A stretch of DNA of 64,000 nt from Escallonia rubra. Lineage: Eukaryota > Streptophyta > Magnoliopsida > Escalloniales > Escalloniaceae. Every line of letters starts with the position of its first letter. Within the stretch, counting starts at the first letter, position 1. The stretch is from positions 124,001-188,000 of the forward strand of contig JAVXUO010000055.1 in assembly GCA_033065855.1 (NCBI GenBank), written 5' to 3'. The position numbers and the translations under genes were made by a program. The notes under the pieces were generated by a model, which ran no database searches, was not told where the DNA came from, and saw only the letters and a list, made by a program, of their open reading frames with translations. Positions 35,818-48,317 of the stretch are shown here, in pieces.

Positions 35818-37151
35818 CTCCCTCTGTCCCAGTTAATTGATCACATTTGACTTGGCACAAAGTTTAAGGAAGTTGGTCAAAATTATGAAGCTTCCCATAC
35901 TACTTGGGACTTTTATTTTATTTTTGCCTTCGGTTTGTCTCTTCTTCGCTTTTCCTCTTCTCTCTATTTCTTCGTCCGATTTCCGTCCAAACTCATGGAA
36001 ACCACCATTCCGTTTCATTCGAGTTGGGCTGCTGTGGAATTTAAGTGTGTCGGTTTGCTTGTTACAGAACATGAATTTGACTCATAGAAAGTCCTTTAAA
36101 ATCGTCTCCGATCTCCGATTTTAACTCTCTCTGTTCTCAATGCTGTCCTTTTTTCCATTTTAGTTTTCTATCATCTCAAATCATACTAGGATAAATTTTT
36201 ATGTTAAATCCGTTTGCTTCGAACGAAGAAGATTTCAAGAAGAAGAAGCAACAAAATTTCAATTGTTTGCTCCGGTGAATAACAACAAAAGGGTAGGAGA
36301 GAAAAATCACAGAAGTTCTAGATCACGGCTCAACGCCTATTCGGCCGCATCATCGAGCATCTATCCCGCCTTATAGAACTCTTAGGCTCGCCTCATTGAA
36401 AGCCTCATCTCCTAATCGAAATCCAAGGCTCAAATAATCTCGCCTAGTCACAACTTGTCTCGCCTAGTCAGTTGGCTATTTGTAGAAGATCACCACCGTC
36501 GCCTCAAACCGTCTTCGCAACCATCACCAATATTGCTGAATCGACAACCATGTCAAAGATCCTCAAACATAACCATTGGTTTAAGTTGATTAAATCAAAT
36601 CTAAGACTTAAAGGTCTTCTAGATTCAAATTTTAATAGGAAATTAGATCCAGATCTAACTTTGAGTTTCTTGAGGAGGCGACAAAACTGGTGGTTGCTAA
36701 AAGAGGTGGAGGGGTGGTGGTGGTAGTTGAAGACGACAGTGGTGATGGTCGAATTCAAATCTTTAATCTCAAAGGAGGTGGTGGTACTAGTGGTTTTTAA
36801 AGGAGGTGAAGGGGTGGTGGTGGGTCCAAGGGTGATGGTGGATGGTTGAGGAAGAATCCGCCGATTGTGGTCGCTGTCGTTGAAGAAGAAAGAGGAAAGT
36901 GAGCATAGCGGAGACCTCAAGAATTTGTGGATGGCATGGGAGTGGAGATAGACAAGTCTAGAGCAGAGGAGAGAGAAAGGAAATAGGTAGGTGGATTGAG
37001 TGAACGAGGAGAGAGAAAATGAGTACATAATATTAGAGAAAGGGCATAAATGGAAAATCAACATAGAAACTTTATTAATTTGAAAAGTGAGTAGTATTTT
37101 TGGGGACAGTCCAAAAAGAAAAACTGATTGATAATTTTGGGACGGAGGGAG
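35818..37151. mobile_element. Mariner/Stowaway-type non-autonomous element, 1.33 kb
   Basis: The left end CTCCCTCTGTCCC and the right end GGGACGGAGGGAG are the Stowaway/mariner terminal motif in inverted orientation, flanked by TA (35814-35815, with two extra bases, and 37152-37153). It is much longer than a typical Stowaway MITE. The interior has GGTGGTGG-rich sequence (36660-36860). A 186-codon minus-strand open frame inside is low-complexity and not a transposase. Confidence 0.7.
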
Positions 37152-37153
37152 TA

Positions 37154-39086
37154 GTTTTTAGTACTATTTCCTAGTAGTTTAGGTTAAACCAGTTGGCTGC
37201 AGATTAGCTTAAAAAAAAATCCACCGACTATGTTTATGAACAGTAGTAAACCTCTGTCTCAAAACTTTCCACGACTAAAAACAAAAATAGTTGAGGATCC
37301 ATGTCGCCTTGTTCTAACTTTGGCTAAGTTTAACTAGAATGTCAAATCAAATGTCAACAAATAACACCTCAGGGACCTTAATTCCGGAGTTCCTGTGTAT
37401 GGATTCGAAACCACTTGCAATGGTAGGTGAAGTCTTAACTGTTGGAAAATCCGAATAACACTCGCTGCACAATCTTCTTTATAATACTACATGAACATGA
37501 TAACGTACAAAAACGAGACCAAAAAGAAATTCACCAACTCATTCACTGATCTAGCAGGATTCAGATAAAGGATTGAGCTTCTCCAAGTTTCACAAAGCAG
37601 TATTCTAAGATAAAGTGAAACTCGAAACTTCTTTCTGATGCTCCTCTATGATTAGGCCTATTATTCGTATTACTAGGTCTAAGCTTTCTCTCTCTCCTAA
37701 TGAGGAATCTGGCAAGGCTAGGAGCGGGATCCTTCAGGGCTTACTTAATAGCTACAGTGATCTTTTAGAATCATTAGGTTATCTCATAGCCTTACCCAAA
37801 ACCTATTAGTTACCTCTAAATAACTGCAACTCCACTCTAGACAAGGAAATTTGGTTTAAGTTCTTACTACTGAGTATATGCAGAATTTTTCTCTACAAGA
37901 TATTCATAAAAGTCTCAAAATTAATATAATATAGTTTTGAAATACATACCTAATTCACAACCATTGATAATCTAGCGGTTTAATGAGTTAAGTCGACCTT
38001 TCAGTATGTACCTTGCTAAAGGACTTGACCACGTTTTACAATCGACAACGAATTAAACTTAAGGTAATAGCATATGGTAAAAAGAGCATGTAGAACTTCA
38101 TGACAATAGATCATGTCCCTTACACACGTTACCCAATGGTCGATGTATTGATCATTATAAACAATGCACTCATTGGATATCAAAGCAATGTATATTGTGA
38201 ATTCGAGTTCAACACTACCTTAGGTTACAGATTTTCACATACTAGTATTATTGTGAAAAATATTTCATTAGACAGTACATTATAATAAAATATTATTTAT
38301 GTTGATCCTGTTCAATGTCTTGTACTAATGCAGTAATATATAAATTGAAGTCTCCACTTCCATGGTCAAGATAAACTATCTGGTCGAGCACCACAACTTA
38401 CTAGATGATATCTCTAAATTCATCCAAGGTTGTGAACATAGTTATTCCATTATCTGGATCTCATGATTCATATCTTCTGTACAAATATCTTTACACACAT
38501 TACTTATATTACATATAAGATAGAGATAAAATTATAAGATACATGACCATCCACAATTAATGTCCATCAAATAACAAGTTTTTAAGGCAAAACCCGTGTC
38601 AAGTTGCCTTGGTCTCTGGACGTAGCACCAATCTGGCAGGAGCTTCTGCACTTGCTCATCATAACAAAGCTCAAGAAGTAGGTGAAGTAAACTTTCCTAT
38701 TGGGTAGAAGTCTGATTGGGCTACGTCCAAGTGCTCCATTCTTATCCAAATTCATCAACTTGCATTCCAATGCCCAGCCAGAAAATAAAGGAGTGTTTTG
38801 TGGATAACAGCAAGAAAATAAAGCAGACCTGCCTGCTGAACTTTGTTTTTTTTGAGCTCTGATGGCCTCCCAAAGTAGCAGTAGAAACACGTACTCTTGA
38901 TAGCCCAATGTCTTCATCTTCATCCTGGGGTAGCTACAGTAATTTCAGTACAGTATGTGGGCCTGAAGAGAGCTTTCTGCAACCTTAATGTTATGAGCAA
39001 AGGACCGTCCTAGAGGATGCCAATCATCGCGCCATTAGAATTTATCTTGCCAACTGGAATCACAACATTAAAAAAATGTTTAGCCA
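37154..39086. other. Unassigned AT-rich stretch
   Basis: No gene recognised. TGTTGGAAAATCC at 37440 could start an LTR, but no matching end or target duplication was found. A 113-codon open frame at 38582-38923 (minus) has no known domain. Confidence 0.4.
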
Positions 39087-39089
39087 GCT

Positions 39090-39391
39090 CTATTTATAAG
39101 CTTTTTACTAGACCAAGAACACTCACTTGGAACAGCAATATACCAAAACAGTGTCCCGTAGATCAAGATGAACTCAATGACTAAATGCCCATATTTTGTC
39201 TGGCAATATCGGTCTGGTTCCATTGTGAGAGTTTCCTTATTCTAAATCCTTGTGAAGTACTTTCTTCATGCGCGATCCTTCGCACAAAGACCGCTAATTA
39301 TAGATTCTGGTATCTTCAATCTTGGGTTTACTGGAGTTGAGGTTAACCTAGTAATTAGGATTATAAGATTATAGCTGCTAACATCCATTTT
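39090..39391. repeat. Duplication arm A, related to 46410-46700
   Basis: The segment starting CTTTTTACTAGACCAAGAACACTC aligns with 46410-46700 (CTTTTTCCAAGACCAAGAACACTC and on to GAGGTCAACCTAGTA). The arm continues after the Copia and LINE insertions, at 44796-44824 and 45665 onwards. The function of the duplicated unit is unknown. Confidence 0.65.
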
Positions 39392-41020
39392 AACCGTGTA
39401 GGTTATTGTATGAGAGAGATTCTCGATGTATAAACGTTAGGAAATTTATAGTGTATATATATACAGCTAATTGACCTCTAAATAAGGAAGAGAAGACCTC
39501 TAAATAAGGAAAAACTACATTACAGAAATAGCTATCAATTAGGATGCTAACTCCTAGAAATTAGGTTGTATTTACTGCAGTAGCTAATAATCTGGAAATT
39601 TCAACACTCCCCTTTATGCTGGGACGTATATGTTGACCATTCCTAGCTTGCTCACTAAGTCTTCAAAACTCGGTTTATGTAGACTTTTATTTAGGACATC
39701 AGCTGTTTGTTTCCTGATAGGAACATGCATTAAATACACACTTCCATCATCAATCTTTTCCTTGATAAAATGATTTTCCACCTTAACATGGTAATGAGCT
39801 AATGCCCGAAAGTCAGCTTCTGCACTACTCATCGCAACTACCAGTTGCTTCTTACTTCTCCAAGTTACTAGGTTCCCCCAAAAAAGGTACAATAGCCGGA
39901 TGTAGATCTACTACCAACTGAGGATCCTGCCCAATTTGCATCTGTATAAATCTTCACCATTCTATCATCTCCCCTTTTAAAGTATAGTCCTTTTCCCGGT
40001 GTAACTTTTAGATACCTTAGAACTTCGTATTTTGCATCAAGATGTTTCTCCTTTTGGTGAATGCATCAACTGACTGATCACGCTCACAAGAAATGCAATA
40101 TTTGGACATGTGTGTGACAAGTAATTCAGCTTGCCCACTAACCTCTGGTTTTGTTCACGATCAACATCTTTTCCACCTTCAATATCCAGCTTAGCATTAG
40201 GCTCCATAGATGTCTCGACTGGCCTATAACCCAACATACCAGTATCTCGAAGAAGATCCAATACATATTTTTGTTCGGAAACGGTGATTCCAACCTTGCT
40301 CCTCGCAACTTCCACACCTAGAAAGTACCTCAGTTCTCCAAGATCCTTTAGCTCGAACTCACTTGCAAGGTACAATTTAAAGGTATCCAATTCTCCACGG
40401 TCATCTCCTGTAATAATGATATCATCCACATACATTGAAAGGATGACAATTTTTCCCTCCTTAGAGTGCTAGTAGAATAATGTATGGTGTGTTTGTACTT
40501 GCTTACAACCTTTCCTTTTGACTATATGGGTGAACTTCTCGAAACGTTCTCTAGGATATTGCTTCAATCCATAGAGAGATTTTCTTGATCTGCATACCAA
40601 ATTACCTTCTCTTTCAAACTTAGAAGGCGAATCCATATAGACTTCTTCATGTAGGTCATCATTGAGGAAAGCATTCTTCGCATTTAATTATAAAAGAGGC
40701 CAATCAAGGTTGGATGCCAATGATAGGACTCCCATGGTATTAAGTTTGGCTACTGGGGCGAAGGTCTCTTGATAATCTACACTGTAGGTTTGGGTGAACC
40801 CTTTGGCTACCAGTTTTGCTTTATGCCGATTAATATTCCCATTTGCATTAAACGTTATTGTGAACACCCACTTGCAACCTACCGTCTTCTACCCTCTAGG
40901 CAGTTTCACAACTTCCCATGTACCATTCCTTTTTAGAGCACCCATTGCTTCTTGAACCGCAATTGTCCTCTTAGGATCAGCAAGAGCTTCTTGTATGTTT
41001 ATCGTATTTCTGTTCTAGAC

Positions 41021-41610
41021 CTAAGTTGCACAGAGCGGGGGCGGGAGCGGGGAAGCGTCAGCACCTAGGAGAACCTGAGTTGGGAGCGTTGCGGCTATAT
41101 AATTATTTAAAATAAACTTTACTTAATGGTATATCCTAGGACAATGTAAAAATATTGCAATCTTGTAAAATATACAACAAAGTGTGGTCAATTTTACAGT
41201 AGTTAAAAGTTAAAGAGGGAATATGAAAAGAATAAAGAACCCCAGCTGTTGGGGACGTGGCCAAGCCACAACCACCAATTTACTAATGACCTGTAAAGAC
41301 AGACTAATAGGACCCAACCCATGTGCTTTGCCTTCCATTTCTCAGTAGACACCTATAGAAAGAAACAACCGAGTCTCGCTATTTCTTATTCTATGTTCAT
41401 GTCTCTTCGTAACCCTAGCCTCCAATAGTGACTATCCAAAGAAAAAACAAGGAGAAAACCTCCATTATCGATGAAAATTGAATCTAACATACTTCCGTTC
41501 GAGATCCCAACTCTCTTGGGTCGCGCTCCAGATGAGCTCCTAAGTTAGGAGCGCAGATTCGCGCTTCTAAGGAAGATTCGTAGCCTTCCTACACGAATCC
41601 TGCAACTAAG
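41021..41610. mobile_element. hAT-like MITE inside the Copia element (590 bp)
   Basis: The ends CTAAGTTGCA and the inverted TGCAACTAAG are flanked by the perfect 8-bp duplication TTCTAGAC (41013-41020 and 41611-41618). The second Copia copy has a single TTTTAGAC at the same point (near 55620), which confirms insertion. A relative with the same ends lies at 61755-62132. The left subterminal region is GGGGGCGGGAGCGGGG. Confidence 0.85.
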
Positions 41611-42449
41611 TTCTAGACAATAGTATGGTAAAGGCACGAAATGTAGGAGAGAGTTTTTCACAAGAAACGAACTTGGATATAGGATGCTGAGTACATGTTC
41701 TGGTTTCCTTCTCTAAGGACAAGTGGCAGGTCTAGGTCCACCTCTTTAGTCAAATTCTCGGCACCTTTCTGAATGGAATGATCAGTGCCATCATGATGAG
41801 TATCATCAGCTTGCTCAGCATCAAGGCTAGGGCTCGGTCCCGACTCTTGGCCTTGCAGAGCTTCTGGTTTATCACCATTCAGGGGTTCTTTCCTGCATGA
41901 ATACACAAGTAAAGGCCGAGAATTTTTCCTTATTTTCAATATTTTCTTTTGTTCAATGAGTGGTATCATAGGTCCGGATTCAATATTGGGCAGGGTAGTT
42001 TGTGGTGATGGTTCAGGCGCATGTTCATCCCGAGGCCTATCTTCATCTTAAGTCTCCCCCTGAAGATAAGCTTGTTGAAAGAAAGGTTGAGACTCAAGGA
42101 ATGTGACATCCATAGAGATAGAGAAAATACGAAGTGATGGGGAATAGCACTTGTATCCACTTTGAGTTGGGGAATACCCAATGAACACAGATTTATAGGA
42201 TTTTGGATCGAGTTTAGACTGATGTTGTGGCATGACATGTACAGATGCAATGCACCCGAAGGTTCTAAGGGGAATGGATGAGATAGATCAAAAGTTTGGG
42301 TAAATTTTTAGGAGTTTTACATTAGAGAGGTGAGTTTAACGATTTTCTAGGGTATGCAACTTATGAGATATGGCGCTGTTAGAACAGCTTCTCCCCAAAG
42401 ATATTTTGGAACTTGCACGGTAAACATTAGAGATCTTGCAACTCCCAAA

Positions 42450-42585
42450 GATATTGATGAAGCATTTGCGTCGTGAAGCTAGCAGAAGGCGTGTTATGCT
42501 TGGAGGAAAAAAGGAGGCTGTTATTAGTAGTGAAAAGCCTATGGAAACTGTGGCGTTAGCCACAAAGAAAAATCCCTCCATTGAC
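42450..42585 (+). repeat. Inverted copy of a gag segment inside the integrase region
   Basis: In the plus direction this reads as gag coding (HLRREASRRRVMLGGKKEA and on to ATKKNPSID) and is about 95% identical to the minus-strand gag at 43740-43873. It replaces about 100 bp of integrase-region sequence that is intact in the truncated Copia copy near 56440-56540. Flanking matches resume at AAGAATTGAGTGGAAG. Confidence 0.85.
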
Positions 42586-44824
42586 GGTACTCACCAAGAA
42601 TTGAGTGGAAGTATTTTTTTCCATTTTCAGTTCTCAAGGTTTGTATAGAAGCATTAAACTGATTTATCGTGTAAAACAACTGAAAGGTTTTACCAGTTTC
42701 ATATTTTTCTTTGAGGAGATAAATCGAACAAACTCTAGTGTGGTGTCTACAAATGTCATAAATCATCGGGTTCCTGAAATGTTCTTTATGCGAGATGGAC
42801 CCCAGATGTCACTATGGATTCGGGAGAATGGGTGAGACTCTTTATATGGTCTAACGGGAAAGGATGTGCGTGTCTTTGGCTCGCTGACAGATTTCACAAA
42901 AGAAATGACTTGGTTTTTTATTAATAACCAAATATGGGTGCAAGCGTTTAAGGTAATGGAAATTACGGTGGCCTAACCTGCCATGCCACAACATTATTAA
43001 GTCGTCATTATTGGAAACAGAAGAAAAACTAACCATTGTGTTGTTGCCTGCTTCGCCATTTAGACCTTGTCCTTAAAATAGTCGAGTCCGCCGCTTACTC
43101 TACAATTGCTGGTCATCGTCCCCAATTCTAGCTCCTGGATTTCACAAAGAGATGCATATAATTTAGCAGTGCAATTAAGATCGTGGGTCATCTTGCTCAT
43201 GGAGATCACGTTACACGCTAAGTCCGGAACATGCAAAACTGAGTGCAGAATAATGTTTTTTGACAACCACACTAACCCTTTTCTTGAAGATTAGAGAATG
43301 TTCCACTGGCTATTTTTACTCTAGAATTTCCACGGCAAGGAGTATATGAGTAGAATAGTGATGAGTTACTTGTCATATGGTCTGAGGCTGCAAAGGCAAG
43401 TATCCAAGGGCAATTATTTTGAGCATGAAGTGCAGTACCTTGTGCATAGTAGCTGTTTGCAGTGTTTTGGTTACCCATGGTTGGCTGACTCAAGAGTTTC
43501 TGTAGTTGCTCCAGTTGGGCCTTGGTGAAGTACATCCCATTCGTATCACTGCTAGCTCGAGTGTCTTCATTCTTTTCTTCTACGGCAGCCTATCCTTTTT
43601 CCTTGTTTGCTTCCCAAGATTTCCAATTGGATGCTTACCGTGAATATCCCATCAAGTGTCTGGGATGTGGCCCGGTTTATCGTAGTAGCTGCACCACGAA
43701 CACCCTCCTATCTGATTGTTTCTCTGATCTCCACTTGACTTGTCAATGGAGGGATTTTTCTTTGTTGCTAAAGCCACAGTTTCCATAGGCTTTTCACTAC
43801 TAATAACAGCCTCCTTTTTTCCTCCAAGCATAACACGCCTCCTGCTAGCTTCACGAAGCAAATGCTTCATCAATGGAAGGCAAAGGCCGACTTCCCAAAA
43901 TACTTCCTCTTACTTCATCCAACTCTCTATTCAGGCCAGTAAGGAACTCATACAATCTTTCCTTTTCAAGGTGTCTTTTGAACTTTGGATTTCCTTCAAG
44001 ATCACCCCTGTCAGCTTCATAATGCATGTCCAACTCTTGCCAAAGAGTCTGCAGCTCATTGTACTACTGGGTCACTTCCAAGTTTTCTTGACACATTTCT
44101 ATTTAATTTGTTCTTGATCTCAAATACCTGAGATGCATTCTCAAGATCAGAGTAATTCTTATTGACAGCATCCTAAATAGCCTTGGCAGTCCAAAGGAAC
44201 AAATAGGTCCAGCTAATGTGCGAATCCATTCAGTTGATCAACCTTCTCATGACAATTGAGTTGTTGAGTTCCGAATTGGCATATTCGAATCTCCTAGAAC
44301 TGGACCTTGGATCTATCCAGTGGTATACCCCTCTTTCCTCTTCCTCGAATCAACAAGAGGACAAATTGTGACCACTGGAGGAAATTTTTCCTTTCCAGTT
44401 TGTGACTCGTGATCCGCAGTGAGGAGTTGTCCCCGAAAGACTGTGGTGCCATGACGGCTTCTAACGTGGTGGACGACGAAGAATCCTTCTCCACACTTGA
44501 CATCCCTCCTTCTTAGTTCAACATCGGCTAAATTCAAGGGTAGTGAGGAGAGACAGCAGAGCACGGCTCTAATACCATAAAAGTATAGGTAATTGTATGA
44601 GAGAAATTCTCAATGTATTAACATTAGGAAATTACAGTATATGTATACAGCTAGTTGACATCAAAATAAGGAAGAGAGGGCCATCAAATAAGGAATAACT
44701 ACATTACAGGAATAGCCATCAATTAGGATGCTAACTCCTAGAAATTAGGTCCTATTTACAGCAGTAGCTAATAATCTGGAAATTCCAACACATTTCTTAT
44801 TTACGTCAATACTGAGTATGTCAG

Positions 44825-45649
44825 GTAAGGGCTCATGAGGTGCTTGTGAGGTCTGCAGGGGGTATTAATTGGAACCCCGTGTTTCGTAGGAATTTCCAAG
44901 ATTGGGAGCTAGATGCTGCTTCTGCCTTTCTTCAGAGACTATATCCTGTACGGTCTTTCCGTGATGGCGAGGATAGAGTTGTGGGGAAGGCGGTGCCAAA
45001 GGGCTGTTTTTCAGTTACATATTTTTATTCTGTGCTATCCTGCAGAGAGTTACTGGGAGCTTCCTTAGCAGTTGTTTTGGAGGCTGTCGTTGCCTCTTAA
45101 GGTGTCCCTTTTTAGTTGGAGGTGGCTAGCAAGACACTGCTAACAGGGGACAGTTGGAGGAACCACGGGAAGACTTATGTGAATTGGTGCTATATGTGCA
45201 AATCTGATGGGGAGTTGTAAGTCCTTTGCTTTTCCATGTGGGTTTCAGCCTCCTCTGGCCAGCATTTTGTGTGGGATGGTTTTTTAGCCTCCTCCATGTT
45301 CAAGGAGTCATGCTCAACACAGCACTTGATCTATTTCTTTGATGGCCCCTGTATAAATGACACAGGAGGCGGTTTGACCTTTGGGTCGTGATTCCCTTTG
45401 GCTCGCTACGGATTGTTTGGTTGGAAAGGAATGGAAAGCATTCGAGGGTGCGGATGCGTCGGTGGACCAGCTGAGTTCCTCTTTATTATCTTTTGCTTTC
45501 TAGTGGAGCTAAGGGGGATTCCTCCAATGAGGCCTTTTTAGAGTTTGTGGATTCTTTTGCTGAGAGTATAGGCCCGTGCTTTGGCTCTTTTTCTATCCGG
45601 TTATGGCCCCTTTTTGGGTGCTGCTTATCACAAAATTAAAGTAAAAAAT
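44825..45649 (+). mobile_element. 5'-truncated LINE, 825 bp
   Basis: Flanked by a 15-bp duplication TACTGAGTATGTCAG (44810-44824) and TACTGAGTAGGTCAG (45650-45664), which differ at one base, with an A-rich tail at 45630-45648. The sequence NFQDWELDAASAFLQRLYPV near 44890-44950 matches the C-terminal, post-RT part of plant LINE ORF2. The frame is broken further on. Confidence 0.8.
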
Positions 45650-45664
45650 TACTGAGTAGGTCAG

Positions 45665-47180
45665 CGTTGCCTAACTGCAAGGACTACTGGCTTGCGTGTT
45701 GTGAGCTTGCTGATCTTCGGTCAAGGTGAACTCGTCTACAATCCTTCAACGTCAATGTGCTTGCCGCATCAGGTAGACCTCACCCTTGCATTGCTTGACG
45801 GGGTCATATCTCAACTTGTGTACTGGATATGCCATATACTGTGGTAGTTTATAGGGCCAATATCTGTGCTGTGCTCTTTGGGCATTTACTGAGTTGTTTT
45901 GAATAGTGAAGTGGAGGACATTTTCGTCGACCTTCGTTTCTGGATTTTCCTTGCATGAATCTACACTCTTGCAATGAATGGATGTTCAATGTAGGACGCT
46001 GTTGCTATGGAAATGTAGGTGCCTATGCATCCCACTTGTTTCTTAGACGGGGCTTTTTTTGCGAACATGTTGTTATCTCACGATATGCGATGCCTAGCTT
46101 GTGATATGATGTATACCTAAAACAAAACATTATCACATGCGTATCTGAATCGACAAGCATCGCTTGTATCTTATGCAATATAAATCACGATATGATACAG
46201 TAATAGCCGCAATTTTGTATGTTCATATGCCTTGGGGCTTTCACTTCTAAAATCTGTGTCATCTGCATTTATTACAACTAAGAAACAACTTTTCTTTATA
46301 CTTTTCTGTGCTTTTATTTATGGAATCAGGATTTCGATACACGAACATATCCCGATGTGAAAACTATGACTGTTACGACCACGTAGCTTTGATTGCTTAC
46401 TAAGTTCATAAGCTTTTTCCAAGACCAAGAACACTCGTTTGGCAAATCTTTCAAGGAGATCAACATCACCTCAGTTTCTGAGTGTCCATAGAAAAAAGTT
46501 TTTGGAAAGTAGGGTCCCTATGTCTTGAACTACTGATCTGGTTTCATGCTGAGAGTTACCTGATTCCGAAAGGCTTGTGAACTACCTTCTTCCTGTCTGA
46601 CCTTCCTACGAAGACAATGGTAAACTGTAGATTCTGGTTTCTGGTATCTTAGATCTTGGCCTTGTAGAATTGAGGTCAACCTAGTATGTTTGGATATAAC
46701 TTCTAATTTAACATAAAAAATTAATTTGTCGGCATTGCCTAACCGCATTGGTCGCAGGCTTGTTTACTGTGAGCTTGCCGATCCTTTGTCAGGGTGAACA
46801 TCTATCTATCTACTTTCCTTCATCTTCTATGTCCTTGCGATAAGCACCAAGTAGTCCTCATCATTGCCTTGCTGCGCAGGGCCATATGCATCTTGCTCAA
46901 CTCGAGTAGGGTGATTTATAGTCATCAATGCCCTTTTTATATAACATGCCACATTTAATGCTAGTTTATTGGGCCAACTTATGTGCATTGTTCTCATGGC
47001 ATTTGCTGAGTTGTTTTGATGCTGAGGTGTAGGGCACTTTTGTCAACCTTCCTTGGTGGAATGCTGTGTTGGTTGGCATTAATTATCACCCGATAACCAC
47101 TGGATGTACCCGCTTTTGCTAGGGGTGTAGGTGCTTTTGCATCCCATTTATTTCCTTACTCCGTGCTTTTCTCGTAACAT
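45665..47180. repeat. Tandem, diverged duplication of about 1 kb units
   Basis: 45665-46050 aligns with 46735-47100: both run from GTTGCCTAAC to GCATTTGCTGAGTTGTTTTGA or similar. 46410-46700 aligns with 39090-39391. Without the Copia and LINE insertions the two arms would be adjacent. No coding function is seen. Confidence 0.6.
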
Positions 47181-47624
47181 GTTTGCATGCCATTTCTTCT
47201 TTGGTGTTCCTAATATGCAAGACGAATCCCTCCAATTCACCTACTTGTGGACCCTTGGAGTCTCCGGAGGGACACCGGTTGATGGAGCTCCACTGCTCCA
47301 GTAGCAACTTTGGCATACGTTCTTTCTTGCTAGTATGTAAAATCATTACATTAAAAAAATTATAGTAAACATGATCCTAATCCAACTAATTCAGAAGTTT
47401 ATAGAAGTCAAGTCCCCCCCACCCGGGGCTAAAGAGAGAGATCTTTGCAATGTTAATTCCATTTGACTAACGTATATAACATGTTTGATTGTCTGCTGAA
47501 TTTGCTCTTTTGTAATTTGTGTGGGTAACCGTATAAATGGTGGGATTATATGAAGTTCGGAGAGATGTCTTACAGCTCTTGAGTTTATAAAAAGGCAAAT
47601 TTTACCTTTCTGTCCTCTCCCATT

Positions 47625-48067
47625 GCAGAATGATGGGAGGGACTGGATAAAGCCATTCTTTATCATTATCTGCAGCCATTTCTCATGCGTCAGTTAATCT
47701 TAGCTTACTTCATTGTCTTTAGCAGTGACCATTATTTGCAGACTGTTGATTGAATTCCCTATACTGCTAATGGCACCTAAAGTTTATCACATTGTTGATT
47801 TTGCCCTTAGAAACAGGCGGTTTGTGTCACCTAGTTCCTACTAAAGCAGAATGATGGGGAGGGATTAGATACGGCCATTCTTTTTTATTATCTGCAGCCA
47901 GACCCGCATTTCTCATGTGCCCGTTAATCTTAGCTTACTCCATTGTCACCAGCAGTGACCATTATTTGCAGATCGTTACCCGAGTTCCCTCTACTGTTAA
48001 TGGCACACTAAAGCCTATCGCATCCTTTATTTTGCCCTTAGAAACAGGTGGATTGTGTCACCCTAAA
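47625..48067. repeat. Tandem duplication, period about 221 bp
   Basis: Copies start at GCAGAATGATGGG (47625 and 47846) and share TTATCTGCAGCCA, CAGTGACCATTATTTGCAGA and TTTTGCCCTTAGAAACAGG. Non-coding. Confidence 0.8.
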
Positions 48068-48317
48068 ATCCATTGCATCTTTAAGGGATTTGCTGCTTCA
48101 AACAGTGACATATGCCTTGCCATCTAGAGATGCTTTCTTCTGTATCTGTATAAACCATGCCATCTAAGTGCTGTTCCTGAGGACACTCCATTGGGACATC
48201 TGATGTGTATTTTGACTGCTACGCGTGGTTGATATTGCCCACAGTTTTATTTTTGTAGGAAAATATATAACGAGTTGCTGGTCTGATGCTCATATTGATG
48301 TGCGTCTTTTTATTTAA

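Larger units (their letters stand above)
39614..44503 (-). pseudogene. Copia gag-pol polyprotein, frameshifted
   Basis: Read on the minus strand. GAG N-terminus at 44503-44294 (SHKLERKNFLQWS). GAG core at 44033-43851 (FLTGLNRELDEVRGSILG). Zinc-knuckle region near 43700 (CSYYDKPGHIPD). Protease near 43400, with the active-site DSGAS decayed to FAASDHMT. GAG-pre-integrase at 43036-42851 (LWHGRLGHRNFHYLKRLHP). Integrase pieces at 42766-41966. RT with YVDDIIITGD at 40435-40037. RNase H at 39892-39614 (NLVTWRSKKQLVVAMSSAEA). Stops and frame changes separate all of these, so the polyprotein is dead. The order IN before RT defines Copia. Confidence 0.9.
39392..44790 (-). mobile_element. Complete but decayed Ty1/Copia LTR retrotransposon
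   Basis: The LTRs at 39392-39606 and 44578-44790 (about 214 bp, minus-strand start TGTTG) are flanked by a perfect CATTT duplication (39387-39391 and 44791-44795). The primer site TGGTATTAGAGCC (minus) abuts the LTR at 44577, and the purine tract TAAAGGGGAG abuts the other LTR at 39607. All Copia domains lie between, in the order GAG, protease, integrase, RT, RNase H. Two odd insertions are inside: a hAT MITE at 41021-41610 and an inverted gag segment at about 42450-42585. LTR divergence of several percent suggests it is not recent. Confidence 0.93.

Noticed and set aside
36504..37064. 186-codon minus-strand open frame
   Set aside because: It lies inside the mariner-like element, is Ser/Thr/Pro/His low-complexity and reads the complement of a GGTGGTGG tract.
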